NCBI RefSeq assembly: GCF_002776525.5
Contig: NC_045439.1
Coordinates: 121,177,300-121,241,299 of the forward strand
Source of the DNA: Piliocolobus tephrosceles
Taxonomy: Eukaryota > Chordata > Mammalia > Primates > Cercopithecidae
DNA length: 64,000 nt
Reading direction: 5' to 3'
A model generated the notes under the pieces. It saw only the letters and a list, made by a program, of their open reading frames with translations, searched no databases and had not been told where the DNA came from. This document shows, in pieces, positions 34,001-45,305 of the stretch. A program made the translations under genes and the position numbers. The stretch's first letter is position 1; every line of letters starts with the position of its first letter.

Positions 34001-34681
34001 GTCCCCTGTGGAAATGGAATGGCATTATTCCTCCACTATAGCACAAGACAGGTGTGTGCAGGCCAATGACCCTGTGCCAGCTGCCACGAGGGACCCCCGG
34101 CCATGGAGGACCAACACCTACCACTGAAGCTGACCTCACTCCATCTCTTATCTATATGAGTGAAGCATTACTCCATCCAGTACTTCACTGCTTTGAGTTT
34201 TCCTTAGAGACTCCAAAACCAAGATGCAGTGGGCAAAAGTGCTGCTACTTCTGCTTCTGATAATAGGCAACAGAGGCCACTTGCTTGATAGTCATGCTTT
34301 AGATGTTGCAAGAGTCCTGCCTCATAAACACCTTAGAATGAGAATAAGTTGAAAATGCTTAGCTACCTGCTGTAGCAGATGAGCTTCCAAGTTATTCTGC
34401 AGGACTTGTAACATCACACAGACATCGCTAAGATGGGTTCATCCAGAGGCGATGCGGAGGGAACACTGAACACTGTTTGTCTTGAAAAAGTTGCAAAAAC
34501 TCCTAGGAAAAGCAGTGTACTGACCTGGATTTAATTTGTGAACCCAACCCAATGGTGAGCCAACAATGAACTCACTGAGTTGCAATAGGCCATCGAGGCT
34601 ATGTGATCTAAACACTTACATCATTATTTCACAGAGGCCAGCCTGCCAAACAGCTCTATCAGAATCCACCTGGGGGAACAT

Positions 34682-34683
<2 letters not shown>
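31076..34683. other. Long stretch without recognised repeats or genes
   Basis: About 3.6 kb, the largest repeat-poor stretch in the window. 31,325-31,380 ends in an L2/MIR-like tail ('catctggcacacagtagatg'). Frames of up to 102 codons occur on both strands with no domain. 33,600-34,300 has the mixed composition of an old LTR, but no end motifs or family match. Nothing here supports exons. Confidence 0.45.
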
Positions 34684-34720
<37 letters not shown>

Positions 34721-37170
34721 CTTTAAGTTCTGGGATACATGTGCAGAACATGCAGGTTTGTTACATAGGTATACACATGCCATGGTGGTTTGCTGCACCC
34801 ATCAACCCATCACCTACATAAGGTATTTCTCCAAATGCTATCCCTCCCCTAACCTCCTACCCCCTGACAGGCTCCAGTGTGTAATGTTCCCCTCCCCGTG
34901 TCCATGAGTTCTCATTGTTCAACTCCCACTTATGAGTGAAAACATGCAGTGTTTAGTTTTCTGTTCCTGTGTGTGTTTGCTGAGAATGATGGCTTCCAGC
35001 TTCATCTATGACCCTGCAAAGGACATGAACTCATTCTTTTTTATGGCTACATAGTATTCCATGGTGTTTATATGCCACATTTTCTTTATCCAGTCTAACA
35101 TTTACGGCATTTGGGTTGGTTCCAAGTCTTTGCTATTGTGAACAGTGCTTCAATAAACATACGTGTGCATGTGTCTTCATAGGAGAATGATTTATAATCC
35201 TTTAGACATATACCCAGTAATGGGGTTGCTGGTTCTAGACCTTTGCAGAATAACTAACACATTGTCTTCCACAATGGTTGAACTAACTTACACTTCCACT
35301 AACAGCATAAAAGTGCTCCTATTTCTCCACATCCTCTTCAGCATCTGTTGTTTCCTGACTTTTTAATGATCACCATTCTAACTGGCATGAGATGGTATCT
35401 CACTGTGGTTTCGATTTGCATTTCTTTAATGACCAGTGATGATGAGCTTTTTTTTATATGTTTCTTGGCCACATAAGTATCTTTTTTGGAGAAGTGTCTG
35501 TTCAGATCCTTTGCCCAGTTTTTGATGGGGTTATTTGTTTTTTTCTTGTAAATTTGTTTAAATACTTTGTAGATTCTGGATATCAGCCCCTTGTCAGATG
35601 GATGGATTGCAAAAATTTTCTCCCATTCTGTAGGTTGCCTCTTCACACTGATGATAGTTTATTTTGTGTGCAGAGGTTCTTTAGCTTAATTAGATCACAT
35701 TTGTCAATTTTGGCTTTTGTTGCCATTGCTTTTGGTGTTTTAGTCATGAAGTCTCTGCCCATGCCTATGTCCTGAATGGTATTGCCTAGGTTTTCTTCTA
35801 GAGTTTTTATGGTTTTAAACATTGACGTCTTTAATCCATCTTGAGTTAATTTTTGTATAAGATTTAAGGAAGGGGTCCAGTTTCAGTTTTCTGCATATGG
35901 CTAGCCAGTTTTCCCAACACTATTTATTAAATAGGGGATTCTTTACTCATTGCTTGTTTTTGTCAGGTTTGTCAAAGATCAGATGGTTGTAGATGTGTGA
36001 TGTTATTTCTGAGGCCTTCATTCTGTTCCATTGGTCTATACATCTCTTTTGGTACCAATACCATGCTCTTTTGGTTACTGTAGCCTTGTCATATAGTTTG
36101 AAGTCAGGTAGTGTGATGCCTCCAGTTTTGTTCTTTTAGCTTAGGATTGTCTTTGCTATGCAGGCTCTTTTTGGGTTCAATATGAAATTTAAAGTAGTTT
36201 TTTCTAATTCTGTGAAGAAAGTCAATGGTAGCTTGATGGGCCATTTTCACGATATTGATTCTTCCTATCCATGAGCATGGAATGTTTTTCCATTTGTTTG
36301 TGTCCTCTGTTATTTCGTTGAGCAGTGGTTTGTAGTTCTCCTTGAAGAAGTCCTTCACATCCCTTGTAAGTTGTATTCCTAGGTATTGTATTCTCTTTGT
36401 AGCAATTGTGAATGGAAGTTCACTCATGATTTGGTTCTCTGTTTGTCTGTTATTGGTGTATAGGAATGCTTGTTATTTTTGCACATTGATTTTGTATCCT
36501 GAGACTTTACTGAAGTTGTTTAACAGCTGAAGGAAATTTTGGGCTGAGATGATGGGGTTTTCTAAATATACAATCATGCCATCTGCAAACAGACAATTTG
36601 GCTTCCTCTCTTCCTCTTTGAATACGCTTTATTTCTTTCTCTTGCCTGATTGCCCTCCCCAGAACTTCCAATACTATGTTCAATAGTAGTGGTGAGAGAG
36701 GGCATCCTTGTCTTGTGCCAGTCTTCAAAGGGAATGCTTCCAGCTTTTGCACATTCAGTATGATATTGGCTGTGGTTTGTCATAAACAGCTCTTATTATT
36801 TTGAGATCTGTTCCATCAACACCTAGTTTATTGAGAATTTTTAGCATGAAGGGGTGTTGAATTTTATCAAAGGCCTTTTCTGCATCTATTGAGATGCTCA
36901 TGTGCTTTTTATCATTGGTTGTGTTTGTGTGATGGGTTACATTTATCGATTTGTGTGTGTTGAATTTGTGTGTGCATCCCAGGGATGACGCCGACTTGAT
37001 CATGGTAGATAAGCTTTTTGATGTGCTGCTGGATTCGGTTTGCCAGTATTTTATTGAGGATTTTTCTCGTCGATGTTCATCAGGGATATTGGCCTGAAAT
37101 TTTCTTTTTTTGTTGTGTCTCTGCAGGTTTTGGTATCAGGATGATGCTGGCCTCATAAAATGAGTCAGGC
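34684..37170 (-). mobile_element. 5'-truncated L1, antisense, with 33-nt poly(T)
   Basis: A pure T33 (34,684-34,716, the poly(A) tail), L1 3' UTR, then ORF2 in reverse up to 'atgatgctggcctcataaaa'. About 2.5 kb. ORF2 has stops and a ~40-bp deletion near 36,239. No clear target duplication at the right end, so the 5' boundary may have been altered. Confidence 0.94.
35338..37003 (-). pseudogene. L1 ORF2 remnant (reverse transcriptase to C terminus)
   Basis: Antisense pieces at 35,338-35,646, 36,104-36,427, 36,507-36,783 and 36,755-37,003 read as parts of the ORF2 protein. The piece at 36,755-37,003 carries an ISIDAEKAFDKIQHPF-like block, which belongs to the reverse transcriptase palm, and 36,507-36,752 has TRQGCPLSPLLLNI. 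Frames shift between pieces, the endonuclease domain is absent (5' truncation), and stops separate the parts. A fossil with no activity. Confidence 0.85.
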
Positions 37171-37394
37171 AGAGGTCAGCGGTTCCTGTCCACAAGGCCT
37201 AGAAGAAGAAGCACAGTCACAACCATGAAGTGGGGTTTAGAGAAAGCTGCTCAGTGCTGAAAATAATCAAATTCTGAGCAGGTTATCCACACAGGGACAC
37301 AGGCATGGCAGGACCAAAGAGGTGAGTGGAACTGGACAAACCTGGGGCTTGGTCATAAGAATAGGACAGAGGCCCAGTCTTTAAAGCTAACACA

Positions 37395-37545
37395 GAATTA
37401 AGGGGCATTAGTACTTGTTGAGCATCCACTCTGTGGCAGATGCTTTTCACAGGCTGACTCTGGTGTTACCTTCACACACGCTGATTTAATCCCCATTTAA
37501 TAGGTGAGGTGGATTTAAAAGGTGAGCAGGAACTAATTTTTATCT
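37395..37545 (-). mobile_element. MIR, antisense
   Basis: 'gttgagcatccactctgtgg', 'cacgctgatttaatccccat', 'aataggtgaggtggatttaa' are reverse MIR blocks. Confidence 0.65.
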
Positions 37546-37959
37546 TACTGGGCCACAATATCATCATCTTTAAAATTAGTAGAATAATTCTTACCCTGGC
37601 ATGGTATGGTCCCTGGTACCCAGTAATGTTTAAAAGAAATTTCATAGTCTCTGAAAGGAAACCCTACACTTAACGTTTTGCTATTTTGCAATACAATGTG
37701 TTCAAAAACCTACCACAGTTTTTTATATCTAGTTAACTTCCCTAACTTGCTTTTAAAGTTGGTTCTTACCCAATCACATGCTCCACACCAAATGCATTTC
37801 TCACACTCCTCCAAGCCCCACACTCCATGCAAACTAACCCAGAGGCACACCAGGCCTCCTTTGCCATCCTCTCTGTTGCTAGGTGGTGGAACACATCTGT
37901 ACATTTTCCCCTTTCTCCTTCCTTATATATATAAGCAGTGAATTTGTAATAAATACATA
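37546..37959. other. No gene or repeat recognised
   Basis: About 410 bp between two MIRs; an 87-codon frame (37,678-37,941) has no domain. Confidence 0.4.
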
Positions 37960-38205
37960 ATCTATACCAGGCACTGTACTGCATATTTATTTGCATTATC
38001 TCTTTCAAGAGTCATGATGACCCTATGAGGTAGCTGTTATTATGTTAACACTTTTACTAATGAGTGAAGTGAGGCCTTAAAGAAGAGACACAGCATACAT
38101 AAGATGACACATTTAGTAAATGACAGAGACATGCTTTGGTCTCAGGTTTATCTGTGAACAAAGCCTTGGCTTCTAGCATCTGTGCCATGCTCTCTGCTGT
38201 TAACC
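37960..38205 (-). mobile_element. MIR, antisense, near full length
   Basis: 'ctataccaggcactgtactg', 'gaccctatgaggtagctgtt', 'gaagtgaggccttaaagaag', 'gcttctagcatctgtgccat' in correct reverse order. Confidence 0.88.
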
Positions 38206-38789
38206 CAAGCTGTTGGTCATACAAGGCTGAACTAACACTCACTTCCTCCCCGAAGGGGAGGACACCTCTAGGCTTCACTGGATCAAAGGCAACATCAAAA
38301 ATTTTATTTAAGCACATCAAAGTCTGGAAACCAAATAGAGAATCAGTGAGAACACTTCATTATCCCTTGCAAAAGGTGCCCTCGAGGCAAAACAGGGAAA
38401 GAGTGAAGCTCTGTGAATCCTTAATACTTGAGTCTTGTTCCAGGAAGACATTAACTGGGCCTCATTTATTTATTTATTTATTTTTATTTTTTAATGGGAA
38501 TTTTTAAATTTGTGCCTAAGTAGGTGTATGTATTTGAACATAAGACAGGCCATATTTCATACAGATTGTGTATATTATGGGTGAAGACATATTTTGTGCA
38601 AGTCAGAAATAGGCATCACTTTCACCATGGCTTGCCTGAGGTAATTGTTTTGGTTGCAAAGCCACTTGGTGACCAACATCTGTTAGTCCCTTAGGAACCA
38701 ATCTAAATTAGATAGGTGGCAGAAAGAGAGTGACTCTGTGTGTGTAGTACTGGAAAGTCAGATATCTTCAAATAGCAATCTTAAGGTAA
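38206..38789. other. No gene recognised; (TTTA)n run
   Basis: A short (TTTA)5 run at about 38,463-38,482. Otherwise single-copy-looking. Confidence 0.5.
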
Positions 38790-38960
38790 TTTGGGGTACT
38801 GTCTTCTTTTAATATGTTTGCTGATTATAAAAATAATACATGATAATCATGGTATCATTAGAAAATACAAAAATATGTAAAGAACAAGATAATTTAATCC
38901 TGTGATCCCACTTCCAGAGATAACAACTAATGCCCTTTATCTTTCTTTCCAGTAAAGTGA
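38790..38960 (-). mobile_element. Old L1M 3' UTR fragment, antisense
   Basis: 'ttataaaaataatacatgat', 'gaaaatacaaaaatatgtaa', 'cctgtgatcccacttccaga', 'gataacaactaatgccc' resemble the antisense L1M 3' UTR. Confidence 0.5.
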
Positions 38961-39199
38961 TTTTTAAAAGCCAAGGAAGGGAAGATGGGAAAAAATGAAG
39001 ATAAATCCCGAAAGACAAATATTTACTTTCAGTCTGCATTTAAGCGTGCATCATTGAGAGAATCCATAGAAACTCCAGGAAACTTTTATTAAAGATAGAA
39101 GTTGTACTTGCCAACACATCAACAATTTATGTTTAGAAACAAGATACTCAATCTCAAGTTATCTTCCCGACTCTGTAAGCCATATTTAGCTTTTAAAAA

Positions 39200-39930
39200 T
39201 CAAGATATTGAGATACATTATACATATTGTGAAACTGATGTTTTTAGGTGTACAGTTTTATAAATCCTGACAAATTTATACAGGTGTGTTTACAATACCA
39301 CAAACAAGAAAGAGAACATTTCTATCACTCCAAATGTTTATTTGTGTCCTTTGTAATCAGTTTTCTTCCTCCAAGGCCAGAGCCTGATAACTACCAATCT
39401 GCTCTGTGTCTTAATAGCTTTGCCTTTTCTGGAAGGACATCTCAATGGAATCCTATAATATGTAGCCATTTGAGATGGGCATCTTCCCTTTTAATATATT
39501 TGAGATTCCTCAGTGTTGTTGCATGCTAAATAGTATTCCACTGAATAGGTTTGCTGCAATACAATTTATACATGCACCAGTTGGTAGACTTTTCTATTGT
39601 CTGCCAATTTTGGCAATTATGAATAATACTAATAAAACATTTGTGTGCAAGTCTTCCTGTGCAAGATGTGTTTTCATTTCTTTTCAGTAAATTTCTAGTA
39701 GTGAGATTTTGAAGTCATATGGTCTAAGTGTATGTAGAACTTTAAAAGAAACTGCCAAACCATTTTCCAATCAGGCAGTAAAAATCTGCATTTGCATTGG
39801 CAATGTGTGAGAGTTTCACTCGCTCCACATTACTATAAGCACTTAGCATTACCAATTTTTTAAATTTTTAGCCATTTGAATAACTGGGCTGTTGTTATGA
39901 TTTATATTTCCCTACGCACTTAGAATTATT
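39200..39930 (-). mobile_element. L1M fragment, antisense (left of Alu)
   Basis: Antisense L1M ORF2 C-terminal and 3' region: 'ctaaatagtattccactgaa', 'attatgaataatactaataa', 'ttctagtagtgagattttga', 'aatttttagccatttgaata'. The last ~70 bp are repeated on the other side of the Alu. Confidence 0.7.
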
Positions 39931-39964
39931 GGTTTTTGTTTTTTGTTGTTGTTGTTCGTTTTGT

Positions 39965-40253
39965 TTTTTTTTTTTAAACGGAGTCTCGCTCTTGTCTCCC
40001 AAGCTGGAGTGCAATGGCGCGATCTTGGCTCACTGCAACCTCCGCCTCCGGGGTCTAAGCGACTCTCCTGCCTCAGCCTCCCGAGTAGCTGGCATTACAG
40101 GTGCCCACCACCACACCCAGCTAATTTTTGTATTTTTAGTAGAGATGGAGTTTCACCATGTTGGCCAGGCTGGTCTTGAACTCCTGACCTTAGGTGATCT
40201 GCCCGTCTCAGTCTCCCAAAGTGCTGGGATTACAGGCGTGAGCCACCATGCCC
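39965..40253 (-). mobile_element. Alu (AluSx-like), antisense, inside L1M
   Basis: Complete reverse Alu ('cgctcttgtctcccaagctg', 'gcgcgatcttggctcactgc', 'gggattacaggcgtgagcca') preceded by a T/G-rich run (39,930-39,976). It sits between two ~70-bp near-copies of the same L1M segment. Confidence 0.95.
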
Positions 40254-40259
40254 CATCAG

Positions 40260-40570
40260 ATTATCAGATTTTTTAAATTTTAGCCATTTGAATAGATGGG
40301 CTATGGTTATGATTTAAATTTCTCTAGTGGCTAATGATAGTGGGCATCAGTTTATGATTTTTTTTTTTTTTTTTTTTTTTTGCCATCTGTATATCTCCTT
40401 TGGTGAAGTATAGTTTCAAATCATTTGCCCATTTTAAAATTCATCATGTTTGTTTTCTAATTATTGCATTGTGAGAGTTATTTATGTATTCTGCATACCA
40501 ATGCTTTGTCAGGTAAGTGTTAACCAACATATTATTCTAACGTGTGGCTTGTTTTTCATTTTCTTTTTTT
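40260..40570 (-). mobile_element. L1M fragment, antisense (right of Alu)
   Basis: Continues the L1M with 'ctctagtggctaatgatagt', a T run at about 40,360-40,381, 'gccatctgtatatctccttt', 'tgtgtggcttgtttttcatt'. It is cut at about 40,570 by a younger L1. Confidence 0.75.
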
Positions 40571-40803
40571 AGGATTTTTTTTTAATTTAACTTTTATTTT
40601 AAGTTCAGGGTACATGTATATGTTTGTTATACAGGTAAACTTATGTCATAGGGGTTTGTTTGTACAGATTATTTTGTCACCCAGGTATTCAGCCTAGTAT
40701 CCATTAGTTATTTTTCCTGATCCTCTCCCCAGTCCCACTCTCCATTTTCCAAAAGGCTTCAATGTGTGTTTTTCCCCTCTAAGTGTCCATGTGTGGTCAT
40801 CAT

Positions 40804-43325
40804 TTAGCTCTCCCTTATAAGTGAGAACATGTGGTGTTTGGTTTTCTGTTCTTGCATTAGTTTGGTAAGGATAATGGCCTCCAGCTCTATCCATGTTCCT
40901 GCAAAGGACACGATGTCATCCCTTTTTATGGCTGCATAGTATTCCATGATATATATGTACCATATTTTCTTTATCCAGTCTACCATTGATGAGCATTTAG
41001 GTTGATTCCATGTCTTTGCTATTGTAAATAATGCTACAGTGAACATACGTGTGCATTTATCTTTATGATAGAATGATTTATATTCCTTTGGGTAAATACC
41101 TAGTAATGGAATTGCTAGGTCAAATGGTATTTCTTGTTCTAGGTCTTTGAGGAATAGCCACACTGCCTTCCCCAACAGTTTAACTAATTTACATTCCCAC
41201 CAACAGTGTAAAAGCATTCCTATTTCTCCACAGCCTCATCAGCATCTGTTGTTTCTTGACTTTTTAATAAGCACCATTCTGACAGTCGTGAGATGGTATC
41301 TCATTGTGGTTTTGATTTGCATTTCTCTAATGATCAGTGTTGTTGAGCTTTTTTTCATATGTTTGCTGGCCGGATAGAGACACTTCTTTTGAGAAGTGTC
41401 TGTTCATATCCTTTGCCCACTTTTTAATGGGATGGTTTGTTTTTTTCTTGAAATTGATTTAAGTATTTTGTAGATTGTGGATATTAGGCCTTTATCAGAT
41501 GGATAGATTGCAAAAATTTTCTCCCATTCTGTAGGTTTTCTGTTCACTCTGATGATAGTTTTATTTGCTGCGGAGAAACTCTTTAATTAGATCATATTTG
41601 TCAATTTTTGTTTTTGTTGCCATTGCTTTCGATATTTTTGTCATGAAATCTTTACCTGTGCCTATGTCTTGAATGGTATTGCCTAGATTTTCTTCTTATA
41701 GTTTTGGGTTTTACATATAAGTCTTTAATCTATCTTGAGTTAATTTTTATAAAAGGTGAAAGGAAGGGGTACAGTTTCAATTTTCTGCATATGGCTAGCT
41801 AGTTTTCCCAGGATCATTTAATAAATAGGTTGTTTCCCCATTGCTTGTTTTTGTCAAGTTCCTCAAGATTAGATTATTGTAGATGTGAGGTCTTATTTCG
41901 GAGATCCCTATTCTGTTCCATTGGTCTATGTGTCTGTTTTTATACCAGTACCATGCTGTTTTGGTTACTGTAGCCTAGTAGCATAGTTTGAAGTTGGGTA
42001 GCATGATGCCTCCAGCTTTATTCTTTTTGCTTAGGATTGTCTTGGCTATACAAATTTTTTTTGGTTCCATATGAATTTTAAAGCAGTTTTTTTTAATTCT
42101 GTGAAGAAAGTCAATGGTAGCTTGATAGGGATAGCATTGAATCTATAAATTACTTTGGGCAGTATGGACATTTTTGCAATATTGATTCTTCCCATCCATG
42201 AGCATGGAGATGTTTTTCCATTTGTTTGTGTCCTCTGTTATTTCCTTGAGCAGATGTTTGTAGTTTTCCTTGAATAGGTCCTTCACTTTCCTTGTTAGTT
42301 GTGTTCCTAGATATTTTATTCTCTTTATAACTATTGCTAATGGGAATTCATTCCTGATTTGGCTCTCTGTTTGTCTACTGTTGATGTATAGGAAAGCTTG
42401 TGATTTTTGCACATTGATTTTGTATCCTGAGACTTTGGTTAAGTTGCTTATCAGCTTAAGAAGCTTTTGGGCTGCGACGATGGAGTTTTCTAGATACAGG
42501 ATCATGCCATCTGCAAACAGAAACAGTTTGACTTCTTCTCTTCCAATTTGAATATCATTTATTTCTTTCTCTTGCCTGATTGCCCTGGCCAGAACTTCCA
42601 ATACTATGTTGCATAGCAGTGGTGAGAGAGGGCATCCTTGTCTTGTGCCGGTCTTCAAAGGGAATGCTTCCAGTTTTTGCCCATTCAGTATGATATTGGC
42701 TGTGGGTGTGTCATAAATAGCTCTTATTATTTTGAGCCATTCCCTTCAATACCTAGTTTATTAAGAGTTTTTAACATTAAGGAATGTTAAATTTTATCAA
42801 AGACCTTTTGTGCATCTATTGAGATAATCATGCGGTTTTTGTCTTTAGTTCTGTTTATGTGATGAATTACGTTTATTGATTTGAGTATGTTGAACCAGCC
42901 TTACATCCTGGGGATGAAGCTGTCTTGATTGTAGTGGATACGCTTTTTGATGTGCTGCTGGATTCTGTTTGCTAGTATTTTAATGAGGATTTTTGCATCA
43001 GTGTTCATCAGGGATATTGGTATGAAAGTTTTTTTGTTGTTATATCTGCCAGGTTTTGTTATCAGGAAATGTTGGCCTCATAACATGAGTTAGGGAGAAG
43101 TCCTTCCTTTTCAATTGTTTGGAATAGCTTCAGGAGAAATGCTACCAGCTTCTCTTTGTACCTCTGGTAGAATTTAGCTGTGTATCCATCTGGTCCTGGG
43201 ATTTTTTCAGTTTGTGGGCTATTTATTACCACCTCAATTTCAGAACTTGTTATTGGTCTATTCAGGGATTGAACTTCTTCCTGGTTCAGTCTTGGGAGGG
43301 CGTGTGTGTCCAGGAATTTACCCAT
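40804..43325 (-). pseudogene. L1 ORF2 remnant with altered catalytic motif
   Basis: Antisense pieces at 43,062-43,325 (palm N-terminal part, EKIPGPDGYTAKFYQ), 42,143-42,658 (TRQGCPLSPLL, then FADG where active copies read FADD) and 40,804-41,217 (C-terminal end, NQPKCSSMVDWIKK-like). The second catalytic aspartate of the reverse transcriptase is glycine here. Frames are split by stops; the N-terminal endonuclease is missing through 5' truncation. No function expected. Confidence 0.87.
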
Positions 43326-43411
43326 TTCTTCTAGACTTTCTAGTTTATTTGCATAGATGTATTTATAGTATTCTCTGATTATTGTATTTCTGTGGTGTCA
43401 GTGGTGAGGTA

Positions 43412-43709
43412 TTTTTTTTTTTCTTTTTGAAATAGAGTTTTGCTCTTCTTGCCCAGGCTGGAGTGCAATGGCACAATCTCGGCTCACAGCAACCTCCGCC
43501 TCCTGGGTTCAAGCGATTCTCCTGCCTCATCCTCACGAGTAGAAGGGATTACAGGCATGCATCACCACTCCTGGCTAATTTTGTATTTTTAGTAGAGACA
43601 AGGTTCCTCCATGCAGGTCAGGCTGGTCTCAAACTCCCGATCTCCGGTGATCCACCCATCTCGGCCTCCCAAAGTGCTGGGATTACAGGTGTAAGCCACT
43701 GCATCCAGC
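43412..43709 (-). mobile_element. Alu (AluS-like), antisense, inside the nested L1
   Basis: T-rich start, 'gcccaggctggagtgcaatg', 'aagtgctgggattacaggtg'. Flanks TGGTGAGGTAT (from 43,402) and TGGTGATATCAT (from 43,710) suggest a diverged target duplication. This is the third layer of nesting: L1M, then L1PB-type, then Alu. Confidence 0.94.
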
Positions 43710-43724
43710 TGGTGATATCATTTT

Positions 43725-44063
43725 TTTTAAACAGTGAGTCAGAAGCATGAAACAAATGTGATAAATGCTTTAGAAAAATCAGTCTAAACTGTGGTTTTAA
43801 CACCCTTTCAAGTGGAAAGTGTATTTTAGGACAAACAAGTCAGTCTGCCCAGTTCTCATCTCCATATTCTTCCTGTATTTGCACTCACATTAGGGCTTCT
43901 TTACTCAGACCTGTGGACTCAGCCTTGGTCACCTCAATCATGGGACAGGAGGAATTTAAGAGCTCTAGCCTCACACTGACTGAGGATTATGTTCATTTAT
44001 GCTACTCTGGCCCTGACCTTATACTCAGGTTCAAATATTAAGACATGATTGATTGACAGATAT
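43725..44063. other. Possible L1M end, then unassigned sequence
   Basis: The first ~60 bp may be L1M continuing; nothing is recognised after that. Confidence 0.4.
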
Positions 44064-44077
44064 ACAGACAGATAGAT

Positions 44078-44125
<48 letters not shown>
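44078..44125 (+). repeat. (GATA)12 tetranucleotide microsatellite
   Basis: 48 bp of uninterrupted GATA, 12 units, with imperfect GATA/GACA words just upstream and CTAT words at about 44,192-44,216. Pure tetranucleotide tracts of this length are usually length-polymorphic. Confidence 0.97.
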
Positions 44126-44126
<1 letters not shown>

Positions 44127-44369
44127 AAGTTTATATTATACACATATGCACAGATCTACGTATCTGTATCAGTCAACCTAGCTATCTATCTATATAGATA
44201 TATCCGTATGCCAGTCACCTGGTAGGTGATATGGCACAGTTTAACAAACATTTAAAAAGGCCCTACTATGCACCAACTTCTGTAATGAGTAAGACTTTAT
44301 TAATAAAATTAGAATAAAATCTGGTTCCTGCACCTAAATAATTTATAGTCAGCATTATGCAAGGAGAGA

Positions 44370-44510
44370 TTACCTTTTTAATCATCAAAGTAACTCTGTA
44401 ATGCAAATATTATTTTAAACAGAATTGTTTTTAAAAACCAGAAAAACACAGAGAAATTAAACAACTTGCTCAAGGCTCTGAAGAGAATAAATGGTAGGTG
44501 TCTCTGCTCC
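44370..44510 (-). mobile_element. MIR, antisense (partial)
   Basis: 'aagtaactctgtaatgcaaa', 'cacagagaaattaaacaact', 'tgctcaaggctctgaagaga' are diverged reverse MIR blocks. Confidence 0.65.
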
Positions 44511-44696
44511 CCAAACACAAACACCTGATATACTTGATATATTGCTACTGTCTGCCAATCTTTCCAAGATCTGGTCCCCAACTTTTATCCTGTTTCTAGC
44601 ATGTCAGTCATCCTATTAATCACTTTGCCTGACTCTTCTCTCACTAACTCTTAAGATTCCTCTAGGGAAGTCCCTAGGAACAGAAATTCTTCCTCT

Positions 44697-44712
44697 CTAC
44701 CCCAGGTGGCGC
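44697..44712 (+). promoter_or_regulatory. CTCF-like motif
   Basis: TACCCCAGGTGGCGCT contains the CCAGGTGGCGC core of the CTCF motif (consensus CCASYAGRKGGCRS). It is in sequence not assigned to any repeat. Motif presence alone does not show occupancy. Confidence 0.4.
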
Positions 44713-45177
44713 TTGAGGCAGTGCTTGCCAGATGGCCAGAGCTGGACCCTCCGCTCTCCTCTCTGAGTTTCCTTGTTCAAGGCAGAGACAGCCACAGTTC
44801 TGAGCTCCATGGGCCTATCAGGATCCCTGTTTTTCCAGTGATGACCTCCCTAATGCTCCTGGCTTCATCAAATGATCCCAGTCATCTGTCTTCTGGCCCC
44901 ATGGATACCACGCCACTGTGTAGTTGCCAACACACCTCTGGGGCCTCCAAGGCCTGGCTGGGGGTGTTCTAGGTTCTTGCCTCTCCATGTGTGCCCTATC
45001 CCAAGGTGATTAGTCAATTTGTGCCTGGCCACACCCCACAATATTACAGGAAGTTCCAAAAAGGCATTCAGTCTTCCAGCAGAGCAGTCAGTCACTAAAA
45101 GCACACAGCAGAGGGGTTCTGCACCAGAGGAGAGAGGACTGGCAAGATGGAGGGAACAGTGCAGTCTAGCTCTGTTT
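44713..45177. other. No gene recognised; higher-GC stretch
   Basis: The most GC-rich non-repeat stretch in the window, but without CpG-island features. Frames of 78-123 codons on both strands lack domains. Confidence 0.45.
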
Positions 45178-45305
45178 CACACATGCATACACAAACACAC
45201 ACATACATACTGCCGCTCTTTCTTTCTCTCTCTTTCACATACACACAGTCTCTCTCTCTCTCTCCCACACACACTATCCTCTTCCTCTCTCTCCTCTCCA
45301 CATTT
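45178..45305. repeat. (CA)n / (CT)n low-complexity tract
   Basis: Interrupted CA words, then CT-rich text with a (TC)n core at about 45,250-45,263. A polypyrimidine tract on the plus strand. Confidence 0.92.

Larger units (their letters stand above)
40571..43724 (-). mobile_element. L1PB/L1MA-type L1, antisense, nested in L1M
   Basis: About 2.8 kb of L1 without its Alu. The 3' UTR ('aagttcagggtacatgtata', 'cagattattttgtcacccag') is of an older primate type than the L1PA copies elsewhere in the window. It runs back through ORF2 to the 'ttctgtggtgtcagtggtga' block, where an Alu has inserted. The flanks TCATTTTCTTTTTTT (40,556 region) and TCATTTTTTTTAAA (43,717 region) may be its target duplication. 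If so, L1M resumes after 43,724 ('aaacagtgag...'). Confidence 0.88.
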
